Program-made: the position numbers and the translations under genes
Assembly: GCA_019120315.1 (NCBI GenBank)
Contig: DWVJ01000008.1
Coordinates: 1-64,000, forward strand
Source: Candidatus Ruminococcus avistercoris
GTDB taxonomy: Bacteria > Bacillota > Clostridia > Lachnospirales > Lachnospiraceae
DNA: 64,000 nt
Direction of reading: 5' to 3'
Shown here: piece after piece, positions 62,464 through 64,000 of the stretch
How the letters are laid out: the number at the start of each line of letters is the position of its first letter
Position numbering within the stretch: position 1 is the first letter of the stretch
The notes under the pieces: generated by a model
Seen by the model: only the letters and a program-made list of their open reading frames with translations
What the model was told of the DNA's origin: nothing
The model's database searches: none

Positions 62464-63650
62464 AAAAAGCCCAGGGGAAACAGATTTTGGGAAATACAGC
62501 CTATACCATGGGCGGCATGCTGCTGATGAACGGCGTTCTGCAGCTGGCCGTCTATCCCCTTCTCAATGCCCGGATGGGGCAGGAAGAGCTGGGCAGTGTG
62601 CTTTACATCATGGGGTTGGTCAGTATCCTGTGTCCTTCTGTGGGACAGGCGCTGAACACCAGCCGCCTGGTGGTCCGCAGAACCTGCAGCGTGACCAACG
62701 GGGATTATGACAGACTTTTGCTGTTGTTTGCCGGCGTGGGGGGTGTAGCTGCCATCCTGGGATCCGGCTCCTCGGTGAGAGGCGGTCTGACCATGGCCCT
62801 GACGCTGCTTCTCGTTTTGATGACGGCGTTTCGGTATTATGGCGATGTGGAATACCGGCTGAATCTGGATTACCGGAAATACTTTATTTATTATGCGCTG
62901 ATCAGTATCGGTTATCTGGCAGGCTATGGCCTGTTTCGTCTGACAGGGAACTGGTTTTTAATTTTCCTGCTGGGCGAGGGGGCTGCGCTGATTTACGTGG
63001 GAATCACCGGAAGCGTTTTCAGAAGGTTCTGGAAGAAAAGCGCATACTTTGGTACCGCTGCTGTGAGAGGATTTTTTCTGACGCTGTCCTATCTGATCAC
63101 CAATACCACCCTGAATATGGACCGGCTGGCGCTGAAGCATATGGTGGGAAATGAAGCGGTCACTTGGTATTACGTAGTTTCTCTCATCGGGAAAACCATG
63201 GTGCTGCTGGTGGCGCCCATCAATACGATCGTGATTTCCTATCTGACCAGACGGGAAAGAACACTGAATAAAAAAGAATTCACTCTGGCTGCCGGAGCGG
63301 GATTTTTGGTGGCAGCGGTGTTCTTTTTGTGTTGTCAGATTGGAACGCCCCTGTTTATCCGGATCTTTTATCCGGATTTATATGATGCGGTCAGCACTCT
63401 GGTGACGGTGGTGAACCTGACGCAGGTTCTGGCGCTGTACTCCGCATTTCTTTTTATTCTGGTACTGACTTTCACCGGCGAGACCTGGCAGCTGATCCTG
63501 CAGACCTCCCATCTGGTGATCATGGCGGTGCTGGTGGTTCTTTTCACCATGCGGGACGGAATCATAGGGTTTTCTTACGCTGCGCTGGCGGCAAACGTAT
63601 TGCGGGTGGCGGCGGTAATTATTCTGGGCTATGGAAAGATCAGGAGGTAA
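62460..63650 (+). CDS. Polysaccharide flippase-like membrane protein
   Basis: A 396-residue protein with about twelve helices, like a Wzx/MATE-superfamily exporter that moves lipid-linked repeat units outward. GNTAYTMGGMLLMNGVLQLAV is a typical first helix. I start at GTG 62460, overlapping the upstream stop (GTGA) after GGGGAGA; ATG 62439 in the track is also possible. Flippase identity is inferred from topology and cluster context. Confidence 0.75.
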   Translation: MKKAQGKQILGNTAYTMGGMLLMNGVLQLAVYPLLNARMGQEELGSVLYIMGLVSILCPSVGQALNTSRLVVRRTCSVTNGDYDRLLLLFAGVGGVAAILGSGSSVRGGLTMALTLLLVLMTAFRYYGDVEYRLNLDYRKYFIYYALISIGYLAGYGLFRLTGNWFLIFLLGEGAALIYVGITGSVFRRFWKKSAYFGTAAVRGFFLTLSYLITNTTLNMDRLALKHMVGNEAVTWYYVVSLIGKTMVLLVAPINTIVISYLTRRERTLNKKEFTLAAGAGFLVAAVFFLCCQIGTPLFIRIFYPDLYDAVSTLVTVVNLTQVLALYSAFLFILVLTFTGETWQLILQTSHLVIMAVLVVLFTMRDGIIGFSYAALAANVLRVAAVIILGYGKIRR

Positions 63651-63657
63651 GAGTGGT

Positions 63658-64000
63658 ATGCAGACAGGTGAAGTGGTAAGGCGCGCAGCGTTCAACCTGC
63701 TGGACCGGATTCACGGCGGCAGGCTGAACCGGCTCAAAGAAGTGAATAAAAGAGAGATCCTGGAGGGTATCAGCCAGGAATATGAAGACAGAAGGCTGAA
63801 AGCGATTCTGGGTTTCGCAAAGAACCATTCAGAATTTTACCGGGGATACGCGCAGGCGCAAAGACTGGAAGATTTTCCGGTGATGAATAAAAGTGACTAT
63901 AATCAGAATTTTGACAGGATCCTCTGTGATGAATGGCAGGAAGGCGGGAAAAAAACGTATCGTCTTTCCACCAGCGGCTCCACAGGCGCGCCGTTTACCG
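63658..64000 (+). CDS. Second CapK/phenylacetate-CoA ligase-like enzyme (partial)
   Basis: The first 114 residues of a gene cut by the window edge. After an N-terminal helical part (LKAILGFAKNHSEFYRGYAQ, DFPVMNKSDYNQNF) the adenylate motif STSGSTGAPFT begins, as in the gene at 61150. AGGAGG lies before ATG 63658. The two CapK-like genes are paralogues flanking the flippase. It is absent from the ORF track because it is open at the end. Confidence 0.82.
   Translation, partial: MQTGEVVRRAAFNLLDRIHGGRLNRLKEVNKREILEGISQEYEDRRLKAILGFAKNHSEFYRGYAQAQRLEDFPVMNKSDYNQNFDRILCDEWQEGGKKTYRLSTSGSTGAPFT

Overview
The window looks like a chromosomal segment of an anaerobic gut Firmicute, most likely a Lachnospiraceae member (Clostridia). 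This is inferred from moderate GC, strong AGGAGG ribosome binding sites, GTG/TTG starts, dense operons with ATGA overlaps, and the gene families present: YhgE/Pip, DUF3786, DUF1638, GHKL/LytTR systems, NEAT/Shp heme proteins, Rpn-type nucleases and FmdE with a Nik transporter. I cannot name the genus from sequence alone. No rRNA, tRNA, CRISPR array or intact insertion sequence was recognised.

Left part (1-9 kb). An eroded ECF sigma/anti-sigma pair is followed by a TetR regulator divergent from a very long YhgE/Pip membrane protein. A second TetR gene then leads an operon with DUF3786 and DUF1638 proteins and a frameshifted flavodoxin. A winged-helix remnant and a hotdog thioesterase follow. 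From 9 to 14 kb lies a GHKL kinase/LytTR regulator pair, divergent from a BceAB-like ABC transporter.

Heme region (14-32 kb). Two tandem DtxR-like regulators precede a heme acquisition locus. It holds a small secreted NEAT-like protein, a giant multi-NEAT/FIVAR surface receptor (Shr-like, split by one frameshift), a membrane-anchored Shp-domain protein, a heme-type lipoprotein, a FecCD permease and its ATPase, a DUF454 membrane protein, and two CydDC-like ABC half-exporters. The layout suggests a relay: extracellular NEAT capture, then Shp, lipoprotein and importer. The leaders of the regulator gene and of the first secreted gene share a module: a sigma70-like promoter, a terminator-like hairpin, and a GTTAG-N6-CTAAC palindrome. 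That palindrome is a good candidate for a DtxR-type operator.

Middle (32-49 kb). An amtB-glnK pair with a long leader hairpin is followed by an Rpn-like nuclease carrying six 69-bp in-frame repeats. Next comes an unusual operon: a three-domain protein (SAM methyltransferase, AstE-type zinc deacylase, SAM methyltransferase), an FmdE-like zinc protein, and a complete Nik/Opp-type ABC importer. I consider this the best candidate for an undescribed system, possibly handling a metal chelate. A sucrose regulon follows (PTS EIIBCA, GH32 hydrolase, fructokinase, LacI regulator) with three matching operators.

Right part (49-64 kb). This holds a metallo-beta-lactamase-fold hydrolase, a DUF975/CmpB fusion, a membrane metallophosphoesterase, a Nudix hydrolase, a methyltransferase, and an ECF sigma/anti-sigma pair followed by an AT-rich secreted protein. 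A decaying patch comes next: a truncated MATE gene, an HxlR gene with an apparent nonsense codon, and a 40-residue ferredoxin-like ORF beside an intact FMN split-barrel gene. The window ends inside a surface polysaccharide cluster that makes CDP-3,6-dideoxyhexose precursors (rfbF, rfbG, rfbH) with CapK-like ligases and a flippase-like protein.
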